Source: Siphonodentalium dalli (Eukaryota; Mollusca; Scaphopoda; Gadilida; Siphonodentaliidae). Taken from it: a stretch of DNA of 64,000 bases. Position numbers and translations under genes: made by a program. The notes beneath the pieces are model-generated. The model was given only the letters and a program-made list of their open reading frames with translations. It was not told the origin of the DNA and did no database searches. Shown here one piece after another: positions 47,680 through 60,618 of the stretch (position 1 is its first letter; each line of letters begins with the position of its first letter). The stretch is from assembly GCA_032622095.1 (NCBI GenBank), contig CP136061.1, positions 123,146,754-123,210,753 on the forward strand, in the 5' to 3' direction.

Positions 47680-48380
47680 ACAAGAGGTGTGCACTCGCGT
47701 GCTAGCATACCCCCACCGTGGCAAATTCAACCCGCATTATCCGTAAACCCAACAAAAAAGATTTTTAACTTTAAAGAAAAATTTGGATTAATAATATCGA
47801 TATGGTGTCGCAAGAAGCTTGTACAGAAAAAAATATTCAAATTGGTTCATATTTGTTCGAATGATTGCAGAAACCCAAAAAAGGGTAGAAAATGAAACAC
47901 AACCTTAACATCTAAGATGGCTTTTGTCGAGTGTGATAGCATCCACAAAAAAAAATCAAAAAATTTTCTAAGTCAAAATAAGTCGAAAATGAAGTGTAAT
48001 GTTAGGAAAAACAGTCCAAGCCAACCCTGAGCCGCATCATGTAGAGAGGGTGTTATGAGAAGCATGTATACCAAAAATGATTGAAATTGGTTCTGATTTG
48101 TTAATAGTTATTAAGTCAGACAGAATTTTCTAAGTCAAAATAAGTCGAAAAGTAAGGTGTAACTTAAAAAAAGAAAGTCGGACCGCACCGCAATTAGCAT
48201 CATACGGAGAGGCGGTCCTAAGGAGATTGCATACAAAAAATTATTGAAATCGGTTCATAGTTGTTCGAGTTATGAGGTCGGATGGACGGACGGATGGACA
48301 CACGGAGGGAGAAAGTGTGACGGACAGACGCAGTCAATCCAGTATACCCCCCATTTTCTTCGAAAGTGGGGGTGTAACAA
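47680..48380 (+). repeat. Family G relative
   Basis: CATACCCCCACCGTGGCAAA at the left, CCCCCCATTTTCTTCGAAAG at the right. TTTTCTAAGTCAAAATAAGT and ATTGAAAT(T/C)GGTTC(A/T)GA paragraphs occur three times, with a GGACGGACGGATGGAC tract. Confidence 0.72.
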
Positions 48381-48735
48381 TATTGTCATGTAACAATTAG
48401 TGTGTGATGAAATCATTATAAATAAAAGACTGTACATTATATTTATACATGGAGACACCTTGTTTTTAAATCTTAGTTCCTCTATCGCTATTAAATGAGT
48501 AACACAGACAGATCATACCAGTCTTCGGCCAGATACTAAGCTGGCAAAGAAGGTGTATATTGTAAAAGAAGACTATATTACGAAAAGTATCAAAAGGCTC
48601 TTACTATAAAGCAAACACTCACTCCCTGATCTATCCCTTGTTCAGCAAAAGAATATTTGGTTTGAAATAAAATAGGGTTCATTAGATCAAATGCTATTTG
48701 AATTGGATATAATTTGAAATTGCCTCACCATGACT

Positions 48736-48997
48736 TTAACCCTTTAATGACGGGAGCTGCACTGGTGCAGCATTAAAGATCCTTTGCCCGTGAATTCTCT
48801 TATATATGCAAGGCTCCCATAGGGAGCCTCACTTATATAAGAGAATGCACTGGCTTACAAGGTAACGGTAAGTATTGTTGGGCTAATGTATTCTCTTATA
48901 TATGCAAGGCTCCCAATGGGAGACTCGCATATACAAGAGAATGCATTGGCACAGGGTTTTCACAAAATTTCAGAAGGCTCCAGTCATAGGAGGGTAA
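48736..48997 (+). mobile_element. Family A MITE 3' of RHOA
   Basis: Starts TTAACCCTTTAATGACGGGA and ends CCAGTCATAGGAGGGTAA, both hairpins clear. It lies about 600 bp beyond the RHOA stop codon, possibly within its 3' UTR. Confidence 0.87.
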
Positions 48998-49296
48998 CAT
49001 TTGTATGAGCCATTTTTCAATGAAATGGTTCCTGTAGGAATACTCAATATTTCAGAAACATTCATATCCATTGGGCAGAAACATGACTAATTATGTAATT
49101 CATGTCACATACCCATATCAATACCATTACAGGTGAATTCAAATCTGCATTCTTGGACATCCACAAATGGCAGAATTACAAGTGGTATCAACACCGAATG
49201 ATCCCCCAAAAAAACAGTGATGTCACATTTGCAGGTTGAAATCCTCACTCCCCAAAAAATAGGAGTGAAATAAAGACATGTATAAAAAAAAATACA

Positions 49297-49458
49297 TACA
49301 GTAATGCCCTAATTAATCGACTCCATAACCACAGCAGAATTATGGGTAACTTTTCAGGATTTAGTCGGAAATAACAAGCCATATTTCCGACTAAATCCTG
49401 AAAATTTACCCATAATTCTGCTGTGGTTAGGAAGTCAATTACTTAGAGCATTACTGTA
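49297..49458 (+). mobile_element. Family C palindrome with deleted loop
   Basis: Both ends and outer arms are present, but the centre is lost: the left arm GGATTTAGTCGGAAATA joins directly to ACAAGCCATATTTCC in the right arm. It lies about 140 bp downstream of the RHOA stop. Confidence 0.88.
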
Positions 49459-49596
49459 CCTGACTATCTCATCGACCACCCAAACACAGACTCTAAAGCT
49501 GAACAAGGGGGCGTGACATTAACAACTCAACTCAACCAATCAGACACCAATTCTGGACCTCTGTGCTGTACTTAAGAAGACATGGAATATTTTACA

Positions 49597-50019
49597 TTAC
49601 AACACAACGCAGCCACCTTTTTTCTTTTTCCTAACTTGCAGTGCTGCTCGTGTGGCCGTTTCAAACACCTCTCTCACGCCTTCTTTTGTTTTGGCTGAGC
49701 ATTCAAGATAGCTGTATGCGTTGATCTTTTCAGCCATGGCCCTTCCTTCTTCGGGACGCACAGGCTCCTGTTTCATTTTCATCAATTCTCGCTTCGTTGC
49801 CTCGTCATTGCGTAGATCTTTCTTGTTTCCCACCAGAATTATTGGGACGTTCGGACAGAAATGTCTTACTTCGGGAGTCCATTTTTCTGGTATATTCTCC
49901 AAACTGTCGGGGCTATCTATACTGAAGCACATGAGAATGACATCTGTGTCTGGGTATGACAGTGGGCGGAGCCTATCGTAGTCCTCCTGACCAGCAGTAT
50001 CCCATAATGCCAACTCAAC
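49597..50019 (-). CDS. RHOA: RHOA small GTPase, last coding exon (residues 53 to stop)
   Basis: Rho-family GTPase that switches between GDP and GTP forms and controls actin contractility at the plasma membrane. On the minus strand the exon begins right after a pyrimidine-rich acceptor (CCTGTTTTCCAG) with [20 protein letters not shown], the G3/switch II region. G4 (GNKKD, residues 116-120 in human numbering), the Rho insert helix ([20 protein letters not shown]), G5 (ECSAKTK) and the C terminus [11 protein letters not shown] follow. The polybasic tail plus a CAAX box ending in Leu predicts geranylgeranylation. With the usual 52-residue first coding exon the protein would be 192 residues, one shorter than human RHOA. 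The G1 P-loop and switch I exon was not found between 50020 and 64000. RHOA rather than RHOB/C is a family-level call; in an invertebrate this is the single Rho1/RhoA orthologue. Confidence 0.95.
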   Translation of the reverse strand, partial: VELALWDTAGQEDYDRLRPLSYPDTDVILMCFSIDSPDSLENIPEKWTPEVRHFCPNVPIILVGNKKDLRNDEATKRELMKMKQEPVRPEEGRAMAEKINAYSYLECSAKTKEGVREVFETATRAALQVRKKKKGGCVVL

Positions 50020-50529
50020 CTGGAAAACAGGAATTTAAAAAATGTAGTCAGGGCTCCAGGTAAATTTTTATTTATTTACATTCTAGTGTATAAAATAAAT
50101 CATCTGGAATCACAAGTGAAAGACACAATCTTGTTACATTTAGAATTATTTTATCCATTTACAGGTATTTGATCGTGATGAATTAATATGATAGCAATAA
50201 ATTATAATAAATTATTGTGTGAATTTTTCATTGACAAACACTATTAACCAAATTAACTTATTGATTATTTATATGATGGTCTAATTAATATGTAAGATTT
50301 ATTTTCAACATTTTTTCAGTAGAAAAAAGCAAATGTAACCTCTGATGCAAGTCTTTTACTGTCTAGATAGACGTTTATTACCTGTAAGAAACTTTGGACT
50401 GGCAGTGCATTGGATGGGTCTCAAATCTCATCAATTAATAATATTGATACTTTTGCTTTAACTTATAGTTGCTGCTGAAGGAGCCAAGGGCAAGGGGGAG
50501 AGGCACACCTTCCAAAATGTAAGTGTCAA

Positions 50530-51412
50530 TGACACTGTAGCTCAACTTAGGTAGGCAAATAATTTAATGGTTGACAGTAAATGGAGGAATAGGAAAGGTG
50601 CTAATTGAAATGTCTAAGTAAGACTAGATGTACATGTCAATATCAACATTCATGACAGGTTTCATAATGATCGGATCAGGGATGTGGTGATTATGGTGTG
50701 CCAAAGGATTTATTGATGCAAAGAGTAAATTCTAAAATGGCCACCGGCAGCCATGTTTTTTTCCGAATTACCCCAAAATGACCTGTTCCCATCTACAGCC
50801 TTTACAAATCTCATAATGATCTGATCAAAGGTATGACCTGTAGCCTGTACCAATGGATTTAGTCATGTAAAGAGTAAAATCCATGATGGCTGCTGGCGGC
50901 CATGTTTTTCGGCTGAACGACCCCAAAATGACTCGTTTCCCATCTACATGTCATCGTTAACATCCATTTCATGAAGTTCCGACCAAAGCTACGACCTGTA
51001 GCCCGCACCAAAGGATTTAGTCATGCAAAGAGTAAAATCCAATATGGCTGCTGGCGGACATGTTTTTCAGCCAAACGACCCCAAAATCACTCGTTCCCAT
51101 CTACATGTTAATATTAACATCCATGATAAATATCATGATGATCAGACGAACAGTACGACCTGTAGCTCGTGCCAATGGATTGAATTTTGAAATCCAAGAT
51201 GGCCACCAGCGGCCATGTTTTTTGGCCGAATGACCCCAAAATGACTCGTTCCCATCTACATGTCAATGTCAACATTCATGACAAATTTCATAAAGATCAG
51301 ACCAAAGGTACGACCTGTAGCCCGCGCCAAAGGAAATTGTTGACGGACACACGGACGACAGACGCCAAACCGTGGCAATAGCTCAAACCTACAAAGTAAG
51401 TTGAGCTAAAAA
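50530..51412 (+). repeat. Paragraph repeat with TAGCTCAACTTA ends
   Basis: TGTAGCTCAACTTAGGTAGG at the left and ACAAAGTAAGTTGAGCTA at the right are inverted. A block of about 150 bp (GGCGGCCATGTTTTT, CGACCCCAAAATGACTCG, ATCTACATGTCAATGTCAAC, ACGACCTGTAGCCCGC) is repeated about four times. It lies in the RHOA intron. Confidence 0.78.
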
Positions 51413-51845
51413 GGGCAGCAGGCTTCAAAATTATGTGTAACCTATTTTTCGTTCGCCTGGTCAGCAGGAGAGTTACACAAACTGTTATAATCACTACAAC
51501 TGGTATTATCAACTAAAGATGGGCAACTCATTGAACTACTGTAATAAATTTGAATGTCTCATTTTGGGACTTGATTGAGGAGAAAAATTAAGGCAAGAAT
51601 TAGTTACCGGTAATGCGAGACCTGCATTTATAAAACTTTGGCACAACCAATTTTTTTTTTTGCGGCATTTTCATTTTAGATAACCTCCAGGCGAACTGAA
51701 CGGTCGTTCGCCTCAAGTTTGCAGGCATTTATATAAATACTGAAAAAGAAAACAAATTTGTAATCATACAGCACTTCAGGGTACTTACCATGATCAAGCT
51801 TATTCTATAAGCTAACTAGAATGGATATATATAGAATACACCAAT

Positions 51846-51945
51846 AGTAGCCGAGAATACAAAATTTTAATGAGTGGAATTGTGCTTTTAACCACAAGCT
51901 TTTTGGCGAGTGGTGAAAATTTTGTACTCTCGGCTACTATGCGTG
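51846..51945. mobile_element. Small hairpin MITE
   Basis: TAGTAGCCGAGAATACAAAA faces TTTTGTACTCTCGGCTACTA across about 100 bp; flanked by AT-rich sequence that is itself partly complementary (AGAATACACCAA / GCGTGTATTTT). Confidence 0.82.
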
Positions 51946-53149
51946 TATTTTAATTATGCCATAATTACTATTTATGTCATTTTGTTCTGTGAATTTCAAC
52001 TACTCGCCGTTTACTTTGAATGTGTATCCTCACCCAGAGACACAAACACAACGGTATAAGGAATGTGCATAGTGATGCATACATTTACATCATGATGTCC
52101 GCCTGTTTCTGAGCGATCTGTCACTTGGAATAATCATTCATGTTTCCTAGTTCATATAGCACTATTAAGCTGCATTTTATTGAAATGCGGGCAATTTTCC
52201 TGATATCTATTGATATCATGACAAGTTCCAATTTTAAATGAATGTGACATAGGAACTTCTTTGCTAACTATGATGTAGTTCTACAATGGGTATACACGTT
52301 TTGATATAAGCACATAATAATGTTTTAATTCATGATTAATCAGGATAACTGTTGCTATCTTAGACTATAGCCAATTTCGGGTAACCAGTCAACAAAGCAT
52401 ATTTCACCTAATAAATGTTCAGTATTTAATCAGACAAGGAAATCTGAACAGTAGCTTACTTTTAATGTGGAGTATGCATGTACATGTACTAATTATTCAG
52501 ATGATGTCTGCTGACAGACATGAAATAAAACTGGAGAGGTAAATGCTTCACCGATTCACAATTTGAAAGATACAATCATGTAATCAGGACAAGAGAAGTA
52601 ACTCTAGTTGAAATTTACAAGCTTGAATGAAATGCTGGAGTTGCACAAGGCCAAGCCATATTACACCATTTTAATTAATTTCGAAGAAATTATAGATTCA
52701 ATTATTACATCAAACTCATCCACCACTTGTTTCATCCACCAATTTGATTTCATCACACACTTTAGACGACTTTTACCTTGACATTTTCCAATTTGCTGCT
52801 AGTATTTTCAGGGTTTTCACCTGGGCGGTATGTGGCGATATGGATGCTGTCTTCTTAAGACCACAAGCTGTTATCAGCTATAGATTATATGGCTTCGTGG
52901 CCGATAACGGACCATGGCATATCTCGATGGCGATATTGAGTTTGTCTTCTTTTTTCCAGTGAAGGAAAAATTTATTCCATAACTTATTGGCCTTCATTAA
53001 GAAAAACAAGAGTACGCCGTCAGGGCGTGGCATAATACGCCCGTTTCTGGAGTAGAATGAGGCAAGGTTTAATTCATTTGTTTGAAACCTTTGACTTAAG
53101 ACGAAATAATAAAAAAAAATAAAACACAATAACTTTAAGTGTGGTATTT
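51946..53149 (-). other. RHOA intron sequence, nothing recognised
   Basis: Unique AT-rich sequence; the RHOA first coding exon was searched for here and not seen. Confidence 0.4.
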
Positions 53150-54340
53150 TTGACTGAAAAATTCACATACCAAATTTTTTTTATCAATCAGAAACCTCAA
53201 AATAATCTTAGTCGAAAAAGGGATATAACTCAGTCAAAATCATGCGGACAAAACCCATATTCGAACTTTATCTGTATTTTGGGGTGGTAAACTAATATAC
53301 CAAATTTGGTTCAGTTCAATTGATTCAATCTAAAGTTATCATCCGGAAACAGTAAATCAGGTAAAATCTAAGTCGAATAAAAGGTCGGCCGACCACAGTG
53401 TCCCCCGACAACGTGGCAAGTCGATGCCGCTTTGTTAAAGAAATTAAAAAAAATGTTGAAATGTTCTAAGTCGAAAGGGTTAACAATTCCGTTAAAAAAA
53501 AAAAAATTCCGTCATCTATATACATGTTGCACATCTGCAATATGTGGGTAGCAATACTCAAATAGTTTCAAATATCTACGTTAAAAACTGTAGGAGGAGT
53601 TGATTACACCATGAAGGTACCCTCATACAGAAAATTAAAAAAAATGTTTTTCAAAGTCGAAAAGCCCATAACTCTGAGAAAAATAATCAGATCAAACTCA
53701 AATTCGAACTTGACCTGTATTTTGATATCAATGACTCACAAAAAAAAACGGAATTTTCGATTGAAAAGTCCAAACTTGAGTTATCATCCGGAAAAAAGTC
53801 GAAAAAGGTCCATAACTCTAGGAAAAATCATCGGATCAAACTCAAATTCGAACTCAACCTGTATCTTGATATGACTGATCCACATAAAAACGATATTTGC
53901 AATTAAAGGATCCAAACTTGAGATATCATCCGGAAACCGAAAAAGTGAGAAATTTTCTAGTAAAAAAAAAGTTAAAAAAAGGGAAATAACTCCATAAAAG
54001 AACATCGGATCAAACCCAGAATTGCAGAGCACCTGTGTGCTTGGTTGAGACACCTGTATACCAAGTTTCAATCAAATCGGATCATTACTGGAGTTATAAC
54101 TCCAGACGGACGGACGGATGCACGGACGGACACAGCTGATTACAATAGTCCCCCGAAAATAAATTTTACAGGGGACAAAAAGGGGCATTACTCAGTCAAA
54201 ATCATGCGGACGAAACCCATATTCGAACTTGATCTGTATTTTGGTGTGGTAAACTAACATACCAAATTTGGTTCAGTTCACTCGATTCAATTTAAAGTTA
54301 TCATCCGGAAACCAAAAGCGGACGGACGACGGACGGACAA
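53150..54340 (+). repeat. Family G cluster, two or more copies
   Basis: GGTCGGCCGACCACAGTGTC (53384) to CTGATTACAATAGTCCCCCG (about 54150), with partial copies on both sides. TTCGAACTTGACCTGTAT and TTATCATCCGGAAA paragraphs, and two CGGACGGACG tracts (54107-54130, 54321-54340). Confidence 0.75.
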
Positions 54341-54617
54341 CCATTATTACATACATGTACATTGTAATACGTTTTTTTCAAATGGGCGTATAAAAACTGC
54401 TGGTACTTGATTCTTCAAATTAATTATATTTGTCATTCCCTTGATACGAGGTGATGCAATGAAGTTGGAGAATATGCAACATATTTATTTACACACGCCA
54501 TTGAAAAATGAATTTGTGTTTACGATTATTTGGTATTGTTTAACAGAAACATAAGCATTGGCATTCTATATTCACCAAACCATAAATAACAAAGCGACTG
54601 GAACTGCAATGTTCAGC

Positions 54618-54922
54618 TACAGTAATGCCTTAAATAATCGACTCCTTAACTCTTTTAGTGCCAGGCTTATTTTGTATATTTAGTGCCAGGGAAGTTTTTC
54701 ATGGGCATCAAAATTATTACTATGAATACTTTTAGAATAGTTTTAAGTTATAACATGCCCCTAAAGTCTTATCCAGTTTGTTTTTAAATTCGCTATAGCA
54801 TGCCGATCTTATCGGCCCTGGCGCTCTACAGACCGTAAATTAGGGCCGATGATATCGGCCCCTGGCACTGAAAGAGTTAACCACAGCTGGTTAAGGAGTC
54901 GATTATTTAGGGCATTACTGTA
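54618..54922 (+). mobile_element. Family C remnant carrying nested family B
   Basis: TACAGTAATGCCTTAAATAA...ACTCC|TTAA, then the B element, then TTAA|CCACAGC...GCATTACTGTA. Most of the C arms are deleted (CCACAGCTGGTTAAGG). Confidence 0.88.
54646..54880 (+). mobile_element. Family B MITE (235 bp), nested
   Basis: TTAACTCTTTTAGTGCCAGG to CCTGGCACTGAAAGAGTTAA. It interrupts the sequence CTCCTTAACCACAGC, intact in other C copies, with TTAA on both sides, i.e. a TTAA target duplication. Confidence 0.93.
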
Positions 54923-55558
54923 GTGTGCAAAGAAACTTGGGCCATTGATTACATATTTGGACAATTTCATATTTTTTCAGGCAAATAGCCACAGGAAGCA
55001 AGAACACTGGCAAAATTCCCTAACCTCCGCCATTAGAACTAATGTTGTCAGCAGTGTTCGCGCTGTCGGTGTCCAATTTTTTTTTACCCCAAACGGAGAC
55101 GGAAAGCCAATTAAAAAGAGCTGAATAGATATGCGGATTTTTGTTTATACGCGATCGATGACACCGACTATGTAAACATGTATGCTTTGAATATAGAGTT
55201 GTTATCAGTGAGCAAAATGAATAGGTGATGATTACCTGGTGATGACGCTGTTGTTTTATGGAGTGTTTTTGTAATGTCCAATAAATTGGCGGATCGGAAT
55301 AGTATCCATCATTCACTGCACATAATCAAATTCACGAGACAGCAACATGTAAGATCTAACATTTAGCCAGCCTAATCGTCAAAACGTTTAATCTGTACAC
55401 TGGTTATGTATTTTTTTGTTGATTAGGCAGTCTGAGATGAAATACCTAAATGCATTGTTCCTTAATTAGATGTACAGGCGAGCAGTTCTTAACTCAATGG
55501 TTACGTAATGTGTAAACTGCATCCCGTCTAATAACAACATGGCTTCACATCATAAAAG

Positions 55559-56525
55559 GTTTGAATTAGGGTCCTGCGAATTGGAGAATTTGATCGAATC
55601 GAATATCGAATCGAATCGACGAAAATCGAACTGAATATCGAATCGAATCATACCTGTGTGTCGCATTCTCAATTAGGCATATTTTGTCAACGATTAGATT
55701 ATTTGTGAAACGTTCTATGAACTTCCATGAAGTTCCATCATAACTTAGTGGCGATCAACCGTCGTTCGCGATACTGTTAACTTCAATTGACAATTGTGGA
55801 GAAAAAAACAGATTAAAACGTCCATACGGCAGTCACGACGATTAATATATAACCACTAAACGGATTATCGGAACTAAAATCACGCTAAATGTGTAGAGTT
55901 TGCATAATCACACGTGTAAGTTCCTGCACTGCCTGCAGCTTTGTCATGTTTAAAATAAACATGAATAACGGACGACATATTGTCAAGTGTCAAGGAACGC
56001 TCCGAAACTGAAAGTCAACTTCAAAAGAAAACACCACACACATGCACCTTTCGACGCCGGAACAAGTGTTGTTTACATTCTCAGCTATATTACATATAAT
56101 GCGGAATCTGAGACAGATAGTCGGTGGATAATGCCAGCGGTTGCTCAGTCTCATGGTTATTATAATTTATGCGCATTGTCGGTCCATCGGCGATCTCCAA
56201 GCTTTTGGCTACCATGTTCAAAGCTAGAATTCAGACCTATTTAGTCATCCTATAGTGGCTAATTACTGGCTTATAATTAATAGCATGCGAACATTCGCGA
56301 TGTACAATAAGAATTATAAGGTGCATATATTCATATTTTTCGGGAATTAAATGGCACAGAAACAGCTAAGATCGACATGTTTACATGTCCACTAACAGCC
56401 TACTTTTTGGTCAGTGTATATTAGAAATTTCGAGTTGGAATTTTCGACTCGAATTCGAATCGAATTTGAGTTTCGAATCGAATCTCAAATTGAATATCGA
56501 ATATTCGCAGGACCCTAGTTTGAAT
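55559..56525. mobile_element. hAT-type non-autonomous element with perfect 8-bp target duplication
   Basis: Element 55567-56517 (951 bp) has ends TAGGGTCCTGCGAAT and ATTCGCAGGACCCTA, a perfect 15-bp inverted repeat. It is flanked on both sides by GTTTGAAT (55559-55566 and 56518-56525). Subterminal regions carry many TCGAAT/ATTCGA motifs (GAATCGAATATCGAATCG), as hAT transposase-binding clusters do. No transposase frame inside. It lies in the presumed RHOA intron. Confidence 0.9.
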
Positions 56526-58679
56526 ACAATAGATATTCAAGTTACCACCTTACTGTAATAAGCGCAATATTCAGAGACCGTCATGGTTTCAGCGACATAG
56601 ATGTTTGCGAATTTCGTTTCAGGTAACAACTCCCATAATGCATCTGAACAAATGTTGAAGGAGAGTAAAAACATGAAGGAATGCAAGTAACAACCATAGT
56701 CAAAGCAGAACAGTCCATCATCTCCATGATGAGAAATTTCTTACTTTGATTTTCACTGGGCTTTTTGCATATGGTCGGATGTGAAATCCCGCCGTATTTT
56801 GTATTAATGCTTTACATGAAGTGATCTGTCTGTGCGATATAACGCATACCAATGTTCATATAATATTGTTTTAAAGTTGTTTTTGTTATGTTTTTATTCT
56901 CAGTAACAAATACAGTTTATAACAAATAGTTTAGTCATTAATTGTGAAGCGCCGAGAAAATGAGGAATTAGTTTTTTTAATTTGGGCAAAAAACAAATTC
57001 ATTTGGCTAATAAAATTTTCATTGGGCTAAACTTTTGGCCACAAGATTTTTCGGTCCAGCGCAAACACTGGTTGTCAGGTTAATTAAGAAGCATTTAGTC
57101 GAATCCGTTGTGTTCCTTTGACACAATCAGTTGCCTGCGTTAAACAAGTCACACGAATGCATACGTCGCCTTATAATGCATCTGATATTGGAATAAATGT
57201 AATATTGTAAATAAATATATATCTAATATCTGTCATAAAAGTCAATTTTGTCAAATCCCAACAACTAACACTTTATTGCCATAAAATACAAGTTGATTTT
57301 CCTTCGCCTCGAAGACAGATGGGCCAGAACTGAAAGAAGGCAGACAGATTGCAATTCACTTCACTGTAGTCAAACTGAATCAAAAGGCTACTCAAGATCA
57401 GCAATTGTGATGCCCATATCTCCAGCTAGTGACAACCAAACTCGAAAACAGAAAAAATAACTAATAAGTGAAGATATGGTGCTATGAATCAGGGGTTTTC
57501 ATTTTGAATCTCGAATCAAATTGGGACAATGATTCCGAATAAAATTGAATCGAGCCTAACAAGAGTAAAGATACCGAAATGTTTGGGGAAACACTTAACC
57601 AGCAGCTGCATTGAATGAATCAATAACATAATGAAAAGAGGTTGTGAACAGTGATGTAAAGGGATCCTGTATAATCCAACCAAATTAATGCGCCTTGCAT
57701 GCAATGGCATTACTGACGGATGTTAATAAGATGAGTGATGGATGGGTGAGTAATTCTAATATGTTTCCAAACTTTCATTTGACAAACTTCGTCAAGTCTC
57801 CATACAGTATATTAAAATCTACCATTTCTGAACTCCTTGATCTTTGGTAGAACATGTTATGAAAACTGATGAGGTTTGCTGAATGATTTTGTATTGATAT
57901 TCCCATGACATACAATGCCTGGAATACCAGAGGACTTACGAAATTTGAGATAGGGTGGTCTGTATAATTTCCACCAGAGTTACCTGTATGTGTGTTAATA
58001 TCGTATCTGTAGAAAGTATAGGCATGCACCTGATGGAAAAAGATTCAAAAATATTCTAACCAGGATAGCAAATTTCATATAAAATCAAACGAAAGATTCC
58101 AAATCGCATCAAAGGACCTTATTTGAAGAAACTTTTACAAAGGTTTCTATGGGAAAGCGGTAATTTATATGGTATTAATGCTCTTAAAAACAAGATTCCA
58201 AGTAGAAATCAAATATTATTTCCTGACCAATGACCATGGAACAGCCGTTTGGAAGATATATTCAAGATTATTTAAATATTTAACTCTGCTCGGTCATGGT
58301 ACCTTTGCTATTGAGTTGAATCGGGCAATGTAATAATTTCTTACTATAAACAAACTTACTATTTTATCAAAACCCTTAACTACTTATCGCGTGGCATCGA
58401 AACGTTAAATTTAAATATATTCCAGTTTACAATTGTTCAGAAATTAAGAGAAATCCGAGTATAAAATAAATTTATTTGACGTTTTATAATACTGAGGCCT
58501 AAACAGATACACACTGTGTTGACAGAAATTTGTCATCACACAGGAAAATAATGATTTGTGTTCCGCTGCGAACTCCGCCGATTGGGGGATACAACATTTG
58601 GTCACACATATAATCCTTAATTTCTAATTTATGATTATCAATACGAGTCATATGCCAACATCGTTGCGAACAGTCTGGA
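56526..58679 (-). other. RHOA intron or upstream sequence, nothing recognised
   Basis: Unique sequence with isolated TCGAAT motifs near 57505-57555, perhaps remnants of a hAT-like element. Confidence 0.4.
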
Positions 58680-59110
58680 AAAAGTGTGTCTGACATTTGC
58701 AGAATGAGGTCCCCAGAGGGTGAAATTAATGACACTATTCGGCATGGTGGGCTTTCATCAGCAAATTAATGCTCGGGGAACCTCATTCTGCTTTGGCCTC
58801 AACTGCTATGGGGAAACCTAGGATCAGATTGAAGTTCCCCAGTCGAAGTTGGTGATGTTCAACCATTAGCCACCTCGATTATGCATTTTATCTTCTGCAA
58901 ATTACATGTAGGAGATCTAGAAACTGAACAAAAGGGAAAAAGTAACTAAAAACAATGTTCATTTGAAAATATAGATACTTCCCAGAAAATAAGGCATAGG
59001 CAGAATGAGGTCCCCAGAGGGTGAATTTGGTGATGTGCGGGGTAGAATAACTAAATTCACCCTCTGGGGACCTCATTCTGCAAATGTTAGACACACTATA
59101 TCTGAGCTTG
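58680..59110 (+). mobile_element. Family E, long form
   Basis: AAAGTGTGTCTGACATTTGC left; GCAAATGTTAGACACACT right. Both hairpins and the AT-rich centre are present. Confidence 0.85.
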
Positions 59111-60404
59111 TCTATTTGGTGGTGTCAAACAAAAAACATCACAGGAAGTGTAATATATTCAATAGCAGTTTTTTGGAATGTTTAATAGTCAATATTTGTA
59201 TTAATATTTACAAATCCATACTTGTGCCAAATGACAATATTAAAAGAGTACACGTAACATGCAGAAATCAACCTTTCTCACTTGAAATTGTGTCAGAAAT
59301 TTGCTACTTTGGTGTAAATGGCAACTGTTAATATGTTACAAGTACATTTTATTGTAAAAGAAATTGGGTAATTTAAGGTTACAGATATACTGTTAGATTT
59401 ATTAACTCTATAAATCTGCATAAATACCTACTGAATAGCTTCTACAAGTCAATTTTAGTACAAAGGCTTCGAAAAAATGTGAATTCAAGGACTAAGAAGC
59501 AAGAAAATTTTGATTTTATAGTAAACCATGCAAGGAGTGAACAAAATATATTACGATTATACGAAGGAATGTTACCTTTACTCAAATATGATATATGGGA
59601 CAGCCAGTCAAGTGTGGCTTCATTTATGTTATCTACAATGACTGGAATCCTTGTATAAGGCAACAATCATGAACAATTGCTGAAAAGTTCCATTTCAAAC
59701 TATTCTTTGCAGTTAGCAAACCAAGGAAGATATTAAAAGCTAAAATAAATCAGTGCATTTAATTCCTCGATATTAACCATTTCTTTACTAAATACTCACT
59801 GATGAGTAGTATTGGATGTGAGAAGATATTGGATGATAACACTTTGAAAAACTCTCTCCATACTATGATGAACTTCTGATCAAGCTGGTTGATAACTTGA
59901 TGGTGACTTTTGGTTGTGCATGCTGTTAAAAATGTCAACAGTCGAATAGCTAATTTAATTTTTACAAAAACATAAATTTCTGGGTGGTGTGCAATCATCT
60001 TAGATCGTATATTTGAGTGCAAATAACATTTTTAGACTTACGCACCCATTTACTGATGGATAATACTAACAGCAAAGCAGATGTGAAGTGGTATATTTCA
60101 GCATGGTGACAAGATGGTTGCCTGAATACTAAATATTAAGTTGCAATTAACAGTCTTAAGTTGGTAATGCACATATACTTTTATCAGTTATCAAATGAGT
60201 ATAAATCATTCAGAGGTCATACAACACATCATCTTTTGAAACAACATCAGCAGCAAGAAAGATTATATGGCATACACTTATACTGGTCTCTATTAGCGAA
60301 CAGGTTACTATATACTGCAGCATCATACAAAGCCATTTGAGAAGTCACAGCACAAACTCCAGATGTAAAGTATGGTTAAGTACCACTATCAAAAGGGGTC
60401 AGGA
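59111..60404. other. No gene seen
   Basis: AT-rich unique sequence apart from the family D fragment at 59773. Confidence 0.4.
59773..59835 (+). mobile_element. Family D left-end fragment
   Basis: TTAACCATTTCTTTACTAAA followed by TACTCACTGATGAGTA, as in other D left ends; no right end found. Confidence 0.45.
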
Positions 60405-60618
60405 TACAGTAATGCCCTAATTAATCGACTCCATAACCACAGCAGAATTATGGGTAATTTTTCAGGATTTAGTCGGAAATATGGCTTGTTGCCATTCATC
60501 GGAATGCTCCCGAGAGCTTTCCGATGAATGGTAACAAGCCATATTTCCGACTAAATCCTGAAAAATTACCCATAATTCTGCTGTGGTTATGGAGTCGATT
60601 AATTAGGGCATTACTGTA
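60405..60618 (+). mobile_element. Family C palindrome, full copy
   Basis: TACAGTAATGCCCTAATTAA to GGGCATTACTGTA; centre GGAATGCTCCCGAGAGC. Confidence 0.9.

Noticed and set aside
49721-49981. 86-residue plus-strand ORF
   Set aside because: Antisense shadow of the RHOA exon.
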